Shown: positions 7,686-17,541, counted from the first letter of the stretch. The stretch is DNA of 64,000 bases from an uncultured Draconibacterium sp. (GCF_913063105.1 NZ_CAJXYQ010000020.1:1-64000), one strand, 5' to 3'. The notes: generated by a model from the sequence alone, not told the origin. A program made the numbers and translations.

Positions 7686-8597
7686 ATGTTGAATAAGTTA
7701 ATTGCAAATATTATCCCCATCATGCCGAAAAAACTGGTGTGGGTGTTTTCAAAACGTTATATCGCCGGAGAAACGATGGAAGAAGGTTTGCTGGCATCGA
7801 AGCTTTTAAACGAAAAAGGGATTGAAGTAACGGTTGATATTTTGGGTGAATTTATTACAACGCTTGATGAAGCAGAAAAGAACCGTAATGAGTACCTCGA
7901 AGTTATTGAACGTTTCACTACTGAGCATATAAAAGGAAATTTCTCGGTAAAACCAACCATGTTTGGTTTGCTCATTGATAAAGAAGTTTGCTACTCGCAT
8001 TTACGAGATGTAGTACAATTGGCAGCAAAAAAAGATTCGTTTATACGCATTGATATGGAAGACTCGCAATGTGTAGACATGGAGCTGGATATTTTCCGCC
8101 GACTCAGAAATGAGTTTCCAAAACATGTTGGATTGGTGCTGCAAGCTTATTTACGAAGAACAGAAAGCGACCTGCTTGCATTAAACGACTTAAACAACGA
8201 GAAATTCCCAATCAGTTTCAGGCTATGTAAGGGCATTTATGTTGAACCCGAAAACATAGCTTTTAAAGGGTATGACGAAGTAAGACAACATTTTTTGGCC
8301 GATTTGAAGTACATGTTTGATAACAAAATGTATGTAGGTATTGCCACACACGATAAATACCTGGTTGAAGAATCGTTAAAAATGATACGGGAAATGAATA
8401 TTCCGAAAAACATGTACGAATTTCAGATGCTTTATGGTGTAACGCCTGAATTGCGACAATCGATTGTTGATGAGGGACACCTGATGCGCGTATATGTGCC
8501 TTTTGGCGAAAAATGGTTCAATTATTCAACCCGAAGATTAAAAGAAAATCCGAAAATGGCTCAACATATAATTAAGGCACTTTTTATAAGGGGTTAA
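7686..8597 (+). CDS. proline dehydrogenase
   Basis: A 303-residue FAD enzyme that oxidises L-proline to pyrroline-5-carboxylate, passing electrons to the quinone pool. The PRODH motifs appear in order: IRIDMEDSQ, LVLQAYLRRT, FRLCKGIYVEPE, GIATHDKYLVEE, MYEFQMLYG and RVYVPFGEKW followed by YSTRRLKENP. These supply the FAD- and proline-binding residues of the (beta/alpha)8 barrel. Length matches monofunctional PRODH; no P5C dehydrogenase domain is fused and none is adjacent. I chose the ATG at 7686 because it starts a normal N-terminus (MLNKLIANIIPIMPKK); an in-frame TTG 66 bases upstream adds residues unlike the family. A strong terminator follows. Confidence 0.92.
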   Translation: MLNKLIANIIPIMPKKLVWVFSKRYIAGETMEEGLLASKLLNEKGIEVTVDILGEFITTLDEAEKNRNEYLEVIERFTTEHIKGNFSVKPTMFGLLIDKEVCYSHLRDVVQLAAKKDSFIRIDMEDSQCVDMELDIFRRLRNEFPKHVGLVLQAYLRRTESDLLALNDLNNEKFPISFRLCKGIYVEPENIAFKGYDEVRQHFLADLKYMFDNKMYVGIATHDKYLVEESLKMIREMNIPKNMYEFQMLYGVTPELRQSIVDEGHLMRVYVPFGEKWFNYSTRRLKENPKMAQHIIKALFIRG

Positions 8598-8614
8598 TTT
8601 TAGGAGTTAAACAC

Positions 8615-8643
8615 AAAAGGATGGCTAAGCCATCCTTTTTTTA
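8615..8643 (+). terminator. bidirectional terminator between proline dehydrogenase and nitroreductase genes
   Basis: An 11-bp perfect stem (aaaaggatggc/gccatcctttt), loop taa and a T run lie between two convergent genes. Confidence 0.88.
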
Positions 8644-8648
8644 TGCTT

Positions 8649-9221
8649 TTAATCGGTGTATACAAGCACCTCATCCAGTCCTCTTTTTGGCACATGGTGT
8701 ACGCCCTTATCATCGCGCCAGTATTTTATATTACCATTATTTACCGGATCGATAACTACCTGCTCGGCAGGTTTCCCCAATGCAATCATCCACAACAATT
8801 CCTGCTTTTCAGCCAGGCCCAAAAGCCGCGATACTTTTGCCTTGTTTACCGACCCAATCATGCAACCACCAAAACCCTCTTCGGTAGCTCCCAGTAAAAT
8901 ACTCTGCATGGCAATACCATCGTCGCAGTAATGGTTATCCGCTATTTGCCGATCTTTTATTACCGCCACATAGGCTACCGGCCTTTCTCCTTCTACCGGG
9001 CCTTTCCAATCGTTTAAATAACCTGCCCACCCCAGAAAAGGAAATATTTTAGCACACATTTCGGGGTTTGTAATAATAGCATATTTTAATGGTTGTGCAT
9101 TTCGCGCACTTGCCGAAAAATTCGCCAGTTCAATCCATTTACCAATAGTTGCTGCTGAAAGTTTTTCTGATTCATCAAAACGACGATAGCTTCTATTTCG
9201 GATAATAAGTTCTTTTATCAT
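8649..9221 (-). CDS. nitroreductase family FMN protein
   Basis: A 190-residue protein with the nitroreductase opening IKELIIRNRSYRRFDES (the RRSxRxF FMN-phosphate site), then SASARNAQPLKYAII (FMN ribityl site) near residue 37 and a C-terminal EGFGGCMIGSVNKAKV segment near residue 115. The family transfers electrons from NAD(P)H via FMN to nitro-aromatics, quinones, flavins or similar compounds; the physiological substrate is unknown. It is slightly shorter than classic NfsB and resembles the compact group common in anaerobes. TATTTTTG on the minus strand (9250-9243) is a possible -7 element. It stands alone. Confidence 0.85.
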   Translation of the reverse strand: MIKELIIRNRSYRRFDESEKLSAATIGKWIELANFSASARNAQPLKYAIITNPEMCAKIFPFLGWAGYLNDWKGPVEGERPVAYVAVIKDRQIADNHYCDDGIAMQSILLGATEEGFGGCMIGSVNKAKVSRLLGLAEKQELLWMIALGKPAEQVVIDPVNNGNIKYWRDDKGVHHVPKRGLDEVLVYTD

Positions 9222-9451
9222 GATTTGTTGCTGTTTTTAAATCAAAAATAAAAGAAAAAAGGATAAGAAGTGAGGCTAAAAAGAATTGCTGACCAAACTT
9301 AACCACTAGAAAAAAGTAACCTCACCCTACCCTTTTCCTCCAAAACGGGTTTTGTACAAGCCTATTGTTTTTTTGAGCTTAATAAATGTTAAATGCATAA
9401 AACTTGTTGAAAGAACACAAAATAATGAGAATCAGCTTACAGAAATATTAT

Positions 9452-9485
9452 TAGTTTTGTAGAACAGAACAGAATGGGGTTCTAC
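9452..9485 (+). promoter_or_regulatory. -7 element and operator-like site before the GntR regulator gene
   Basis: TAGTTTTG (9452-9459) matches the -7 consensus. It runs into AGAACAGAACAGA (9461-9473), which is repeated exactly in front of xylB. The inverted pair GTAGAAC (9459-9465) and GTTCTAC (9479-9485) flanks the direct repeat. Its position at the expected transcription start suggests repression by the regulator itself. Confidence 0.6.
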
Positions 9486-9500
9486 AATTAAACTAACACC

Positions 9501-10493
9501 ATGAGCGAAATTAAATTTACCATTGAAAAGAACTCAAACGTTTTAAAATTTCAGCAACTCGTTGACGCCATCCTCGACTCCATTAGCCAGAATCAGCTAA
9601 AAGAAGGAGATATGCTGCCTTCGGTAAACCAGATAATGAAGGATTGCCAGCTCTCGAGAGATACCGTGTTTAAAGCTTATGCCGAACTAAAAAAACGCGG
9701 AGTTGTTGAATCGGTGCCCAATCGTGGCTATTTTGTGACCCGTAAAATCACCAAAATTTTTCTTTTCCTCGATACGTTTAAAGCCTATAAAGAGGTGTTG
9801 TACCACTCTATTTTAAACCACTTACCCAATAACATAAGTGTCGATCTTCATTTTCATCATTACAATATCGATCTTTTTGAAAAAATTATTTCGGAAAGTG
9901 TGGGGCGTTACAGCAAATACATTGTTATGAACTTTGACCATAAACGGGTGAAAAAAGTAATCGACACTATTCCCGAGCAACAGTTGCTTATTATCGACTG
10001 GAAAATAAATGGAGAAGGCAAGTCATGCGTCTATCAGAGTTTTGGAGAAGCACTTTATTGTTGCCTGGAAAAAAATAAAGCAGCCATAGCAAAGTATAAA
10101 AGGGTAACTTTCTTCTATCCATCGTTTACCTATCATCCCCGCGAGTCGGTGGAGCACTTCAAACGGTTCTGCCAGGATAATAAAATAAACCACAAGGTAA
10201 TTTCAAGCTACGATGAATTTGACTTACAGGAAGGAGATTTATATTTTTTGGTTAGCGACCGCACCCTGGCAAAGTTTCTCGACAGGTGTGCCGAAAAAGG
10301 TTATGAACCCGGAAAGGAAGTGGGGGTAATTTCATACAACGAAACCCCAATGAAAAAATATGTTAAGAACGGAATATCGGTCATCTCTACCGATTTTGAA
10401 CTCATGGGAAAAAAAGCAGCAGAATTTATTCTTGACGATCAGACAATGAATTTTGAAGTGCCAACGTGCTTAAAACTCAGGTCATCGCTATAA
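9501..10493 (+). CDS. GntR-type transcriptional regulator of the xylose operon
   Basis: A 330-residue protein. Residues ~14-82 form a GntR winged helix-turn-helix (LKEGDMLPSVNQIMKDC, LSRDTVFKAYAELKKRGVVES). The remaining ~240 residues resemble a LacI/periplasmic-binding-type sugar sensor domain (GKEVGVISYNETPMKKYV near the end), the arrangement found in Bacteroidota sugar-operon regulators. It precedes xylB by 115 bases on the same strand, so it most likely senses xylose or xylulose and controls xylB-xylA-transporter. The same 13-base motif AGAACAGAACAGA lies before this gene and before xylB, a probable binding site. Whether it represses or activates is not shown by the sequence. Confidence 0.85.
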   Translation: MSEIKFTIEKNSNVLKFQQLVDAILDSISQNQLKEGDMLPSVNQIMKDCQLSRDTVFKAYAELKKRGVVESVPNRGYFVTRKITKIFLFLDTFKAYKEVLYHSILNHLPNNISVDLHFHHYNIDLFEKIISESVGRYSKYIVMNFDHKRVKKVIDTIPEQQLLIIDWKINGEGKSCVYQSFGEALYCCLEKNKAAIAKYKRVTFFYPSFTYHPRESVEHFKRFCQDNKINHKVISSYDEFDLQEGDLYFLVSDRTLAKFLDRCAEKGYEPGKEVGVISYNETPMKKYVKNGISVISTDFELMGKKAAEFILDDQTMNFEVPTCLKLRSSL

Positions 10494-10520
10494 ATATGTT
10501 TTATAACATATTCATGGCGA

Positions 10521-10574
10521 ATTGAGATGATGCAAATTGCATATATTTTTGCAACCATATCAGAACAGAACAGA
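10521..10574 (+). promoter_or_regulatory. xylB promoter with overlapping operator
   Basis: ATTG (10521-10524), a 19-base spacer and TATTTTTG (10544-10551) fit the Bacteroidota promoter. AGAACAGAACAGA (10562-10574) follows about 10 bases later, covering the likely transcription start, and is identical to the motif before the regulator gene. Confidence 0.65.
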
Positions 10575-10608
10575 TTAAATACAAATTTATATAAAACAGC
10601 TTAAAATC

Positions 10609-12096
10609 ATGCATTTATTAGGTCTCGATATCGGAAGCTCTTCTGTGAAAGTTTCTTTGGTAGAAGCAGACGGTGGCCAGGTGGTTGCCTCATCGTTTTT
10701 CCCCAAACAAGAAATGAAAATAACCGCACACAAAGCGGGATGGGCAGAACAGGAACCCGAATTATGGTGGGCTAACCTTAAACTGGCTCTTGCCGAGGTT
10801 TTGTCTACCGCCAATGTTGATAAAGAAAGTATTGAATCAATAGGTATTTCGTACCAAATGCATGGGCTGGTAATGGTGGATAAAAACCTGGAAGTAATTC
10901 GTCCGTCGATTATCTGGTGCGATAGCCGTGCTGCCGCCTATGGCGACAAAGCCTTCGAAGAAATTGGAGGCCAGCGCTGCCTTACAAACCTGCTCAATTC
11001 ACCGGGTAATTTTACAGCATCAAAATTAAAATGGGTAAAAGAAAACGAGCCTGAACTTTTTGATAAGGTATATAAAATTATGCTTCCGGGCGATTACATT
11101 GCCATGAAGCTAACCGGAGAAACTCAAACCACGGTAAGCGGCTTATCTGAAGGAATTATGTGGGATTTTAAAGAAAATTCCCTGGCCAAAATGTTATTCG
11201 ACAATTACGGATTTCAGCCCGAAATTATTCCCAATATCGTTCCTACTTTTGCGCCTTCAGGACAGGTGAGTGCAAAAGCAGCAGCTGAACTGGGTTTATC
11301 CACCAAAACAAAGGTTAGTTACCGTGCCGGCGATCAGCCGAACAATGCCCTGTCGCTAAATGTGCTAAATCCCGGTGAAATTGCCACAACAGCAGGTACC
11401 TCAGGAGTGGTGTATGGTGTGAGCAACGAAATAAAATACGATCCGCAATCGCGTGTAAACACCTTTGCCCACGTTAACCATGCGCCCGAAGACCCTCGTC
11501 TGGGTGTTTTGCTTTGTATTAACGGTACCGGCATATTAAATGCATGGATGAAACGTATGGTGGCAGAAAACCTGTCGTACGAAGCCATGAATGACCTGGC
11601 ATCGGGAGTTGCCATTGGTTCCGACGGACTTTCAATTCTTCCGTTTGGAAACGGCGCCGAGCGGGTATTGCAAAATAACAATATTGGATCGATGTTTAAC
11701 GGCATTAACTTTAACATACACGGTAAAGGCCATTTATTACGGGCTGCACAGGAAGGGATTGTTTTTTCGTTTAAATACGGAATGGATATCATGAGAAATA
11801 TAGGAATTGATGCTTCGGTAATTAGGGCCGGAAAAGCCAACATGTTCCTGAGTCCGATTTTTAGAGAAACACTGGCAGGTATTACCGGTGCAACCATTGA
11901 ACTGTACAATACCGATGGTTCGGTTGGAGCAGCACGTGGAGCAGGTGTTGGTTCAGGCTATTACAAATCGTTTAACGAGGCTTTTGCAAACCTGAAAAAA
12001 CTGGACATTATTGAGCCAAACACTTCGAAACAAGCAGCCTACGAGGCAGCCTATGAAAACTGGAAAGCTCAGCTTGAAAAAGTAACACTTAGTTAA
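10609..12096 (+). CDS. xylB: xylulokinase
   Basis: A 495-residue FGGY-family kinase that phosphorylates D-xylulose with ATP to xylulose 5-phosphate in the cytoplasm, feeding the pentose phosphate pathway. It starts with the ATP-binding motif LGLDIGSSSVKVSLVE. Next come GISYQMHGLVMVD, a xylulokinase-type substrate segment, and IIWCDSRA. Near residue 245 is AGDQPNNALSLNV, which holds the catalytic Asp, followed by GTSGVVYGV. The length matches XylB (about 490-500). It is the first structural gene of the operon, 44 bases before xylA, and is preceded by a promoter with the putative operator. Confidence 0.93.
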   Translation: MHLLGLDIGSSSVKVSLVEADGGQVVASSFFPKQEMKITAHKAGWAEQEPELWWANLKLALAEVLSTANVDKESIESIGISYQMHGLVMVDKNLEVIRPSIIWCDSRAAAYGDKAFEEIGGQRCLTNLLNSPGNFTASKLKWVKENEPELFDKVYKIMLPGDYIAMKLTGETQTTVSGLSEGIMWDFKENSLAKMLFDNYGFQPEIIPNIVPTFAPSGQVSAKAAAELGLSTKTKVSYRAGDQPNNALSLNVLNPGEIATTAGTSGVVYGVSNEIKYDPQSRVNTFAHVNHAPEDPRLGVLLCINGTGILNAWMKRMVAENLSYEAMNDLASGVAIGSDGLSILPFGNGAERVLQNNNIGSMFNGINFNIHGKGHLLRAAQEGIVFSFKYGMDIMRNIGIDASVIRAGKANMFLSPIFRETLAGITGATIELYNTDGSVGAARGAGVGSGYYKSFNEAFANLKKLDIIEPNTSKQAAYEAAYENWKAQLEKVTLS

Positions 12097-12140
12097 AAAA
12101 TAAAAATCAATATAAATAATAACACATAAAATAAATTAAA

Positions 12141-13466
12141 ATGGAAGTTTTAAAAGGAAACAAAGAGTATTTTAAGGGTATCGATCAGATTAAATACGAA
12201 GGCCCTGAATCAAAAAATCCGTTGGCCTTTAAATGGTACGACGAAAACAAGGTTGTTGCAGGAAAAACAATGAAAGAACATTTGCGTTTTGCAGCTGCCT
12301 ACTGGCATACTTTCTGTGGAACTGGTGGCGATCCTTTCGGTCCGGGTACACAGATTTTCCCATGGATTGGTGCAAGCGATATTATGGATGCTGCGAAAGA
12401 AAAAATGGATGCTGCTTTTGAGTTTATCACAAAAATGAACATCCCTTACTACTGTTTCCACGATACCGACCTGGTAGGCGATGGTTCGGTTTTCGACATT
12501 GAAAAAAGAATGGAACAAATTGTTGCTTTTGCTAAAGAGAAGCAAGCAGCATCGGGTGTTAAACTGCTTTGGGGAACTGCGAATGTATTTTCTGATCCAC
12601 GTTATATGAACGGAGCCTCAACCAATCCTGATTTTAATGTGGTTGCCAATGCTGCCGTACAGGTAAAAAATGCTATTGATGCTACTATTGCACTTGGCGG
12701 TACCGGTTATGTATTCTGGGGCGGACGCGAAGGTTACATGAGCCTGCACAACACCGATACAAAACGCGAATTGGCGCACCTGGGCGAATTCCTTCGTATG
12801 GCTCGCGATTATGGCCGTAAACAAGGATTTGAAGGTACATTCTTTATTGAGCCAAAACCAATGGAGCCAACCAAGCACCAGTACGATTTTGATGCACAAA
12901 CGGTAATCGGATTCCTGAAAGAAAATGGCTTAGCCGACGATTTTAAACTAAATATTGAAGTAAACCACGCTACATTGGCAGGCCATACTTTTGCTCACGA
13001 CCTGAGAATGTCGGCAGATGCCGGAATGCTTGGATCAATTGATGCCAACAAAGGAGATTACCAAAACGGATGGGATACAGATGAATTCCCGACCAGCATT
13101 TACGAAATAACAGAGGCCATGCTTGAAATTCTTCCAACGGGTGGATTTACCCACGGAGGTATCAATTTCGATGCAAAAACCCGCCGTAATTCAACCGACC
13201 TTGAAGATATTTTTATCGCTCACATTGGTGGTATGGATGTTTTTGCCCGTTCGTTGGTTATCGCCGATAAGATTTTGAACGACTCGCAGTACTGCGCTAT
13301 GCGTGCTGCCCGTTATGCTTCGTTTGACGAAGGAAAAGGTGCTGAATTTGAAGCTGGTAAACTGACCATAGAAGATATGTATGCCATTGCCAAAGAAGTT
13401 GGCGAACCTGCACAAATAAGTGGAAAACAAGAGTTAATTGAGCAATTAATTAACTGGTATATTTAA
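12141..13466 (+). CDS. xylA: xylose isomerase
   Basis: A 441-residue enzyme interconverting D-xylose and D-xylulose. Family motifs are all present: [29 protein letters not shown] (catalytic His/Asp pair), [10 protein letters not shown], the metal ligands in [29 protein letters not shown] and [12 protein letters not shown]. This length and N-terminal extension are those of class II isomerases, as in Bacteroides. It sits between xylB and the sugar porter gene, only 5 bases before the latter, so the three are one operon. The reaction precedes that of XylB. Confidence 0.96.
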   Translation: MEVLKGNKEYFKGIDQIKYEGPESKNPLAFKWYDENKVVAGKTMKEHLRFAAAYWHTFCGTGGDPFGPGTQIFPWIGASDIMDAAKEKMDAAFEFITKMNIPYYCFHDTDLVGDGSVFDIEKRMEQIVAFAKEKQAASGVKLLWGTANVFSDPRYMNGASTNPDFNVVANAAVQVKNAIDATIALGGTGYVFWGGREGYMSLHNTDTKRELAHLGEFLRMARDYGRKQGFEGTFFIEPKPMEPTKHQYDFDAQTVIGFLKENGLADDFKLNIEVNHATLAGHTFAHDLRMSADAGMLGSIDANKGDYQNGWDTDEFPTSIYEITEAMLEILPTGGFTHGGINFDAKTRRNSTDLEDIFIAHIGGMDVFARSLVIADKILNDSQYCAMRAARYASFDEGKGAEFEAGKLTIEDMYAIAKEVGEPAQISGKQELIEQLINWYI

Positions 13467-13471
13467 TAGCT

Positions 13472-14851
13472 ATGAAAGGGCGTAATTCGTTTTACATTGT
13501 AGTTATTACATTGGTTGCCACGCTGGGAGGACTGTTGTTTGGTTACGATACAGCTGTTATCTCGGGTGCCGACAAATCAATCCAGGCCTACCTCATTGAG
13601 GGGCTTGGGTTAAATTCGTTGGCGCACGGAGCAACCATATCAAGTGCCTTAATCGGTTGCATTATCGGCGGTAGTATTTCCGGCTTACTTGCATCTAAAC
13701 TAGGTCGAAAAAAGACATTGTTCCTGGCAGCACTTCTTTTCTTTCTATCAGCTCTGGGATCAGGTAATCCTGAGTTCTTGTTCTTTACAAAAGGCGAACC
13801 TACCATGGGATTGTTATACATGTTTAACTTTTACCGGGTAATTGGTGGTATCGGCGTTGGTTTGGCATCGGCAGTTAGCCCAATGTATATTGGAGAAATT
13901 GCACCGGCCGATATTCGTGGACGACTTGTTTCGCTCAACCAGTTTGCCATTATTTTTGGTATGCTGGTGGTATATTTTGTAAACTGGGGAATTGCCAACG
14001 GCCAACCACTAGAGTGGATAAATACTATTGGCTGGAGACGCATGTTTATCTCTGAAGCCATTCCTGCCGGTTTATTTGGAGCATTACTTTTATTTGTTCC
14101 CGAAACACCGCGTTACCTGGCCATTCAAAATAAAGACGACAAAGCACTTAGTATTCTTACAAAAATTAACGGAGCCGAACGCGCCAAAGAAATTTTTAAT
14201 GATATTAAACAAAGTGTTGAGAGCCACTCGGGCAAATTATTCTCCTACGGTAAATTGGTTATCGTTATTGGTATTTTGTTATCAGTGTTCCAGCAATTTG
14301 TTGGTATTAATGTAGCCTTGTACTATGCTCCACGTATTTTTGAAAGTATGGGAGCTGCCAAAGATGCCTCATTAATGCAAACCGTTGTTATGGGTATTGT
14401 AAATGTAATGTTTACTGTAGTTGCCATTTTAACGGTTGACAAATGGGGTAGAAAACCACTGCTGATGATAGGATCTATTGGTATGGCGGTTGGTATGTTT
14501 GCCATTGGCATACTTTCGTTTATGGAAGTTATAGGCATTAGTACACTGGTATTTATTATTATTTACACGGCTTCATTTATGATGTCGTGGGGACCAATTT
14601 GCTGGGTTCTTATTTCGGAATTGTTTCCAAACAGAATCAGGGGAAAGGCCGTTGCAGTTGCAGTAGCAGCTCAATGGGCAGCCAACTACTTTATTTCATC
14701 TACCTATCCGGCAATGATGGAATTTAGCGGAGGATTAACTTACAGCTTTTATGGGCTGATGAGTTTGTTATCGTTTGTATTTGTATGGAGGCTGGTACCC
14801 GAAACCAAAGGGAAAACTTTAGAGGAGATGGAAAGTCTCTGGAAAAAATAA
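13472..14851 (+). CDS. xylE: MFS sugar porter, probable D-xylose:H+ symporter
   Basis: A 459-residue, 12-helix major facilitator of the sugar porter family. Signatures seen: GGLLFGYDTAVISGAD in helix 1, KLGRKKTLF after helix 2, EIAPADIRGRLVSLNQ after helix 4, VPETPRYLAIQ at the end of the first half, QQFVGINVALYYAPRIFE in helix 7, and VPETKGKTLEEME at the C-terminus. It imports its sugar across the inner membrane with protons. The operon context makes xylose the likely substrate. It begins 5 bases after xylA and is followed by a strong terminator. Confidence 0.9.
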   Translation: MKGRNSFYIVVITLVATLGGLLFGYDTAVISGADKSIQAYLIEGLGLNSLAHGATISSALIGCIIGGSISGLLASKLGRKKTLFLAALLFFLSALGSGNPEFLFFTKGEPTMGLLYMFNFYRVIGGIGVGLASAVSPMYIGEIAPADIRGRLVSLNQFAIIFGMLVVYFVNWGIANGQPLEWINTIGWRRMFISEAIPAGLFGALLLFVPETPRYLAIQNKDDKALSILTKINGAERAKEIFNDIKQSVESHSGKLFSYGKLVIVIGILLSVFQQFVGINVALYYAPRIFESMGAAKDASLMQTVVMGIVNVMFTVVAILTVDKWGRKPLLMIGSIGMAVGMFAIGILSFMEVIGISTLVFIIIYTASFMMSWGPICWVLISELFPNRIRGKAVAVAVAAQWAANYFISSTYPAMMEFSGGLTYSFYGLMSLLSFVFVWRLVPETKGKTLEEMESLWKK

Positions 14852-14870
14852 GTTTTTAGTTGAAACGATA

Positions 14871-14907
14871 AAGAGGGGCTTGCCAATGCAAGCCCCTCTT
14901 TTTTTTA
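14871..14907 (+). terminator. terminator of the xylose operon
   Basis: A 13-bp perfect stem (aagaggggcttgc and its complement) with loop caat is followed by a run of about nine T. Confidence 0.93.
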
Positions 14908-14921
14908 TTTGCCTAATCACG

Positions 14922-15095
14922 CTATTTGGGTTCCCAGAAACAGCGTTTTGGCGACACAATCTTTTCTTCTGCTTTTAACACTTTCATCGCCTTATCCACC
15001 TCTTTCTTCTCCAGTCCGGCAGCTTCGGCAATTTCACCTGCTTTTAAAGGCTTTCCGGCAGCTTGCATGGCTGCCAATACTTTTTCTGTACTCAT
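14922..15095 (-). CDS. small winged-helix-like DNA-binding protein
   Basis: A 57-residue protein, [17 protein letters not shown]..., with an internal pattern ([33 protein letters not shown]) that reads as a compact winged helix: helix, turn ([11 protein letters not shown]), recognition helix and wing. Similar short proteins occur in Bacteroidota and archaea and are annotated only as transcriptional-regulator-like. I chose the ATG at 15095; the frame stays open upstream to 15215 but that part overlaps the sodB coding end. It begins 11 bases after the sodB stop codon on the same strand, so the two are likely co-transcribed. Confidence 0.72.
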   Translation of the reverse strand: MSTEKVLAAMQAAGKPLKAGEIAEAAGLEKKEVDKAMKVLKAEEKIVSPKRCFWEPK

Positions 15096-15106
15096 AAATT
15101 TCCTTT

Positions 15107-15688
15107 TTATCCGGCAAAACGTTCTGATATAACTTTCCAGTCTAAAATTTTCCAAAAATCTTCGATGTACTTCGGACGTGCATTTTTCTTGTCGATGTAG
15201 TAAGCATGTTCCCATACATCGCAGGTTAACAATGGTTTTTTACCATCGCGCAACGGGTTGGCAGCGTTACTGGTTTGCACAATTTCCAATTCGCCGCTTT
15301 CGCTTACAACAAGCCAGGCCCAACCCGAGCCAAATAAAGTGGCCGCTGCTTTCGAGAAAGCTTCTTTAAATGCATCAAGCGAACCAAATTTGGCTTCGAT
15401 TGCTGCTTTTAATTCATCTTTCGGTTCTTCGCAACCTTTTGGGCCAAACTGCATAAAGTAAAAGGTATGGTTCCATACCTGGGCTCCATTGTTAAAAATA
15501 CCACCCTCTGCCTTTTTAATAATCTCCTCAAGGTCAGCATTTTCAAACTCGGTACCCGCAACAAGGTTATTTACGTTATTAACATAAGCCTGGTGGTGCT
15601 TGCCGTAATGAAACGCTATAGTTTTTTCGCTAATATAAGGCTCCAGCGCATCAGGAGCATACGGAAGTTTTGGTAAACTAAATGCCAT
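15107..15688 (-). CDS. sodB: iron superoxide dismutase
   Basis: A 193-residue cytoplasmic Fe/Mn-type superoxide dismutase converting superoxide to O2 and H2O2. Metal ligands are visible: His27 ([13 protein letters not shown]), His74 in [11 protein letters not shown], and Asp and His in [13 protein letters not shown]. Gln70 in AQVWNH is at the position characteristic of Fe-SODs, whereas Mn-SODs have Gly there and Gln later. Length is normal for the family. The small wHTH gene follows it. A second, unrelated SOD (Ni type, secreted) is encoded at 42.4 kb, so the cell would have separate cytoplasmic and periplasmic protection. Confidence 0.95.
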   Translation of the reverse strand: MAFSLPKLPYAPDALEPYISEKTIAFHYGKHHQAYVNNVNNLVAGTEFENADLEEIIKKAEGGIFNNGAQVWNHTFYFMQFGPKGCEEPKDELKAAIEAKFGSLDAFKEAFSKAAATLFGSGWAWLVVSESGELEIVQTSNAANPLRDGKKPLLTCDVWEHAYYIDKKNARPKYIEDFWKILDWKVISERFAG

Positions 15689-15876
15689 AATAATACGATT
15701 TAAAGATTTTTAATTGATTTTTTTGATGTTTAAAGGTACAACGTTTTTTATTGAAAAAGGATTAGAAATAAACATAATTTAGAATGATTATAAGCATATC
15801 CCTTCCACACTCAATTCAATTCTCAGTTTTACTTTGCCAGCAACGCTGTGAATTTTACTCAAAATCCAGTCCCTTG

Positions 15877-17541
15877 CTAATACATAAAACTACTGCCTCC
15901 TAAAAACTCGCGCAGTAAGGATGTTGGAGGTATTTCTTCGTCACTAATTAATTTGAAATACGAAAGAAATTCGAGTAAACGTGTTGACTCGGTGTATTCC
16001 GGCTGATATTCGAGTACGGAATTTAGAATGGGTTCGGCATATTTTTTTAGAACTGCCAATTCGTATATGGTTGCCGAATTAAACATTACATCTGCATTTT
16101 CCTGGTACGGGAAGATGTTCTTTTCTTCGCCCTTACGCACTGAAGGCCAACGCTTAATTGTTTCAGCAGCCCGATATCCCCGGTATTTGCTATCGCGAAT
16201 CATTCGCCGGAGCAAGCGATTATCGGCGGTTGAAATGTGTGTTTGTTCATCAACCGAGACCTGTGTGAGTGCTGAAATAAAAATTTTAAACGTATTCTCT
16301 TCGCGCACATCAGTTAGCAGTCCGGGGTTCATTCCGTGTATTCCTTCCACAATCAATATGTCATCTTTTCCCAGTTGAAGTGTTTTGCCATTCGAAGTGC
16401 GTTTTCCGCTATGGAAATCGAATCGGGGCAGGCGAATTTCCTTACCCTCGAAAAGCTCGATAAGTTGCTGATTAAAAAACTGTACATCAATGGCCTCAAG
16501 TGCCTCAAAATCATACTCGCCATGTTCATCTTTTGGGGTCAGTTCGCGATCTACAAAATAATCGTCGAGCGAAATTTGATAAGGATGTAAACCATTTACC
16601 GCCAACTGAACACCGAGTCGTTTACTAAATGTTGTTTTGCCTGATGCTGAAGGACCAGCCACTAAAACAACCTTTGTACCGTTTCCGCGTGCCGAAATCT
16701 GGTTGGCAATTTCAGCTATTTTCTTTTCGTGCAATGCCTCTGATATTTTTATAATATCGCCGCTGCGGTTTTGCAGGGTAAAATTATTCAGGCTTCCAAT
16801 TGTTGAGACATTCAGAATCTCAGCCCAGTCTTTTTGTTCCTGAAAGATTTCAAACAACTTGGCATTGTAATGAACTTTACGTAGTTTTTTGAAATTTTTT
16901 CGTCGCGGAATTTGCAGGAGTATACCGTCAAAATAAGGTACTAATCCATAATTGGTAATGTATCCGGTTGATGGCAACAAGTTACCATAGAAGTAATTTC
17001 CCAGGTCGTTTAAAAAATATAAAAACGAATACATGTGGCCCTGCTGCTCAAACAACTGTGCTTTATCTTCAAGGCCTTGTCTATTCAACAAATCAACCGC
17101 ATGCGATGTTATTAATCCTTTTTTTACGAAAGGAATATTGGCATCAATTATTGCCTTCATTTCCTGTTTTATGGCAAAAATATCCGATTCCGAAATCTCT
17201 CGTTCCAGGCCTTGAAGCTCGCAAAAATAACCATTGCTAATTCCGTTCTGTACTTTAAAGGCAACATGCGGAAACACCTCTTTTATTGCGGCATACAATA
17301 CAAAAATTAAACTCCGTATGTACATTCTCACCCCATCGGGATGCGAAAAATCGATGAACTCGATGTGCTTGGGCTTTACCACACAAAACGATAGTTCTTT
17401 TACCTGGTGGTTTACAATTGCTCCGCAAACCTGATGCTCGAGTTGTATATTTAAATCCTCGCTAATTTCCAATAAGGAAGTGCCCATGGGGTACACATGC
17501 GAAGTATGGGTATTTCTGCAATAGATTTCCACGTCTTTCAT
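15877..17541 (-). CDS. nucleoside (uridine-like) kinase with N-terminal TGS/threonyl-tRNA-synthetase-like region
   Basis: A 554-residue protein of the Bacteroidota/Firmicutes nucleoside kinase group. The N-terminal ~60 residues are TGS-like. They are followed by a region similar to the threonyl-tRNA synthetase editing domain (residues ~65-230, HYPDGV-like FSHPDGVRMYI). The C-terminal half is a phosphoribulokinase/uridine kinase domain with Walker A VVLVAGPSASGKTTFSKRL near residue 290, ISLDDYFVDRE, LIVEGIHGMNP and RRMIRDSKYRGYRA. It presumably phosphorylates a nucleoside with ATP; the real substrate and the role of the N-terminal part are not known from sequence. It is a single-gene unit downstream of uvrA. 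Confidence 0.85.
   Translation of the reverse strand: MKDVEIYCRNTHTSHVYPMGTSLLEISEDLNIQLEHQVCGAIVNHQVKELSFCVVKPKHIEFIDFSHPDGVRMYIRSLIFVLYAAIKEVFPHVAFKVQNGISNGYFCELQGLEREISESDIFAIKQEMKAIIDANIPFVKKGLITSHAVDLLNRQGLEDKAQLFEQQGHMYSFLYFLNDLGNYFYGNLLPSTGYITNYGLVPYFDGILLQIPRRKNFKKLRKVHYNAKLFEIFQEQKDWAEILNVSTIGSLNNFTLQNRSGDIIKISEALHEKKIAEIANQISARGNGTKVVLVAGPSASGKTTFSKRLGVQLAVNGLHPYQISLDDYFVDRELTPKDEHGEYDFEALEAIDVQFFNQQLIELFEGKEIRLPRFDFHSGKRTSNGKTLQLGKDDILIVEGIHGMNPGLLTDVREENTFKIFISALTQVSVDEQTHISTADNRLLRRMIRDSKYRGYRAAETIKRWPSVRKGEEKNIFPYQENADVMFNSATIYELAVLKKYAEPILNSVLEYQPEYTESTRLLEFLSYFKLISDEEIPPTSLLREFLGGSSFMY

Noticed and set aside
11334-11909. 191-codon frame antisense to xylB
   Set aside because: It lies wholly inside a clear xylulokinase gene and has no domain or start context; a chance open frame.
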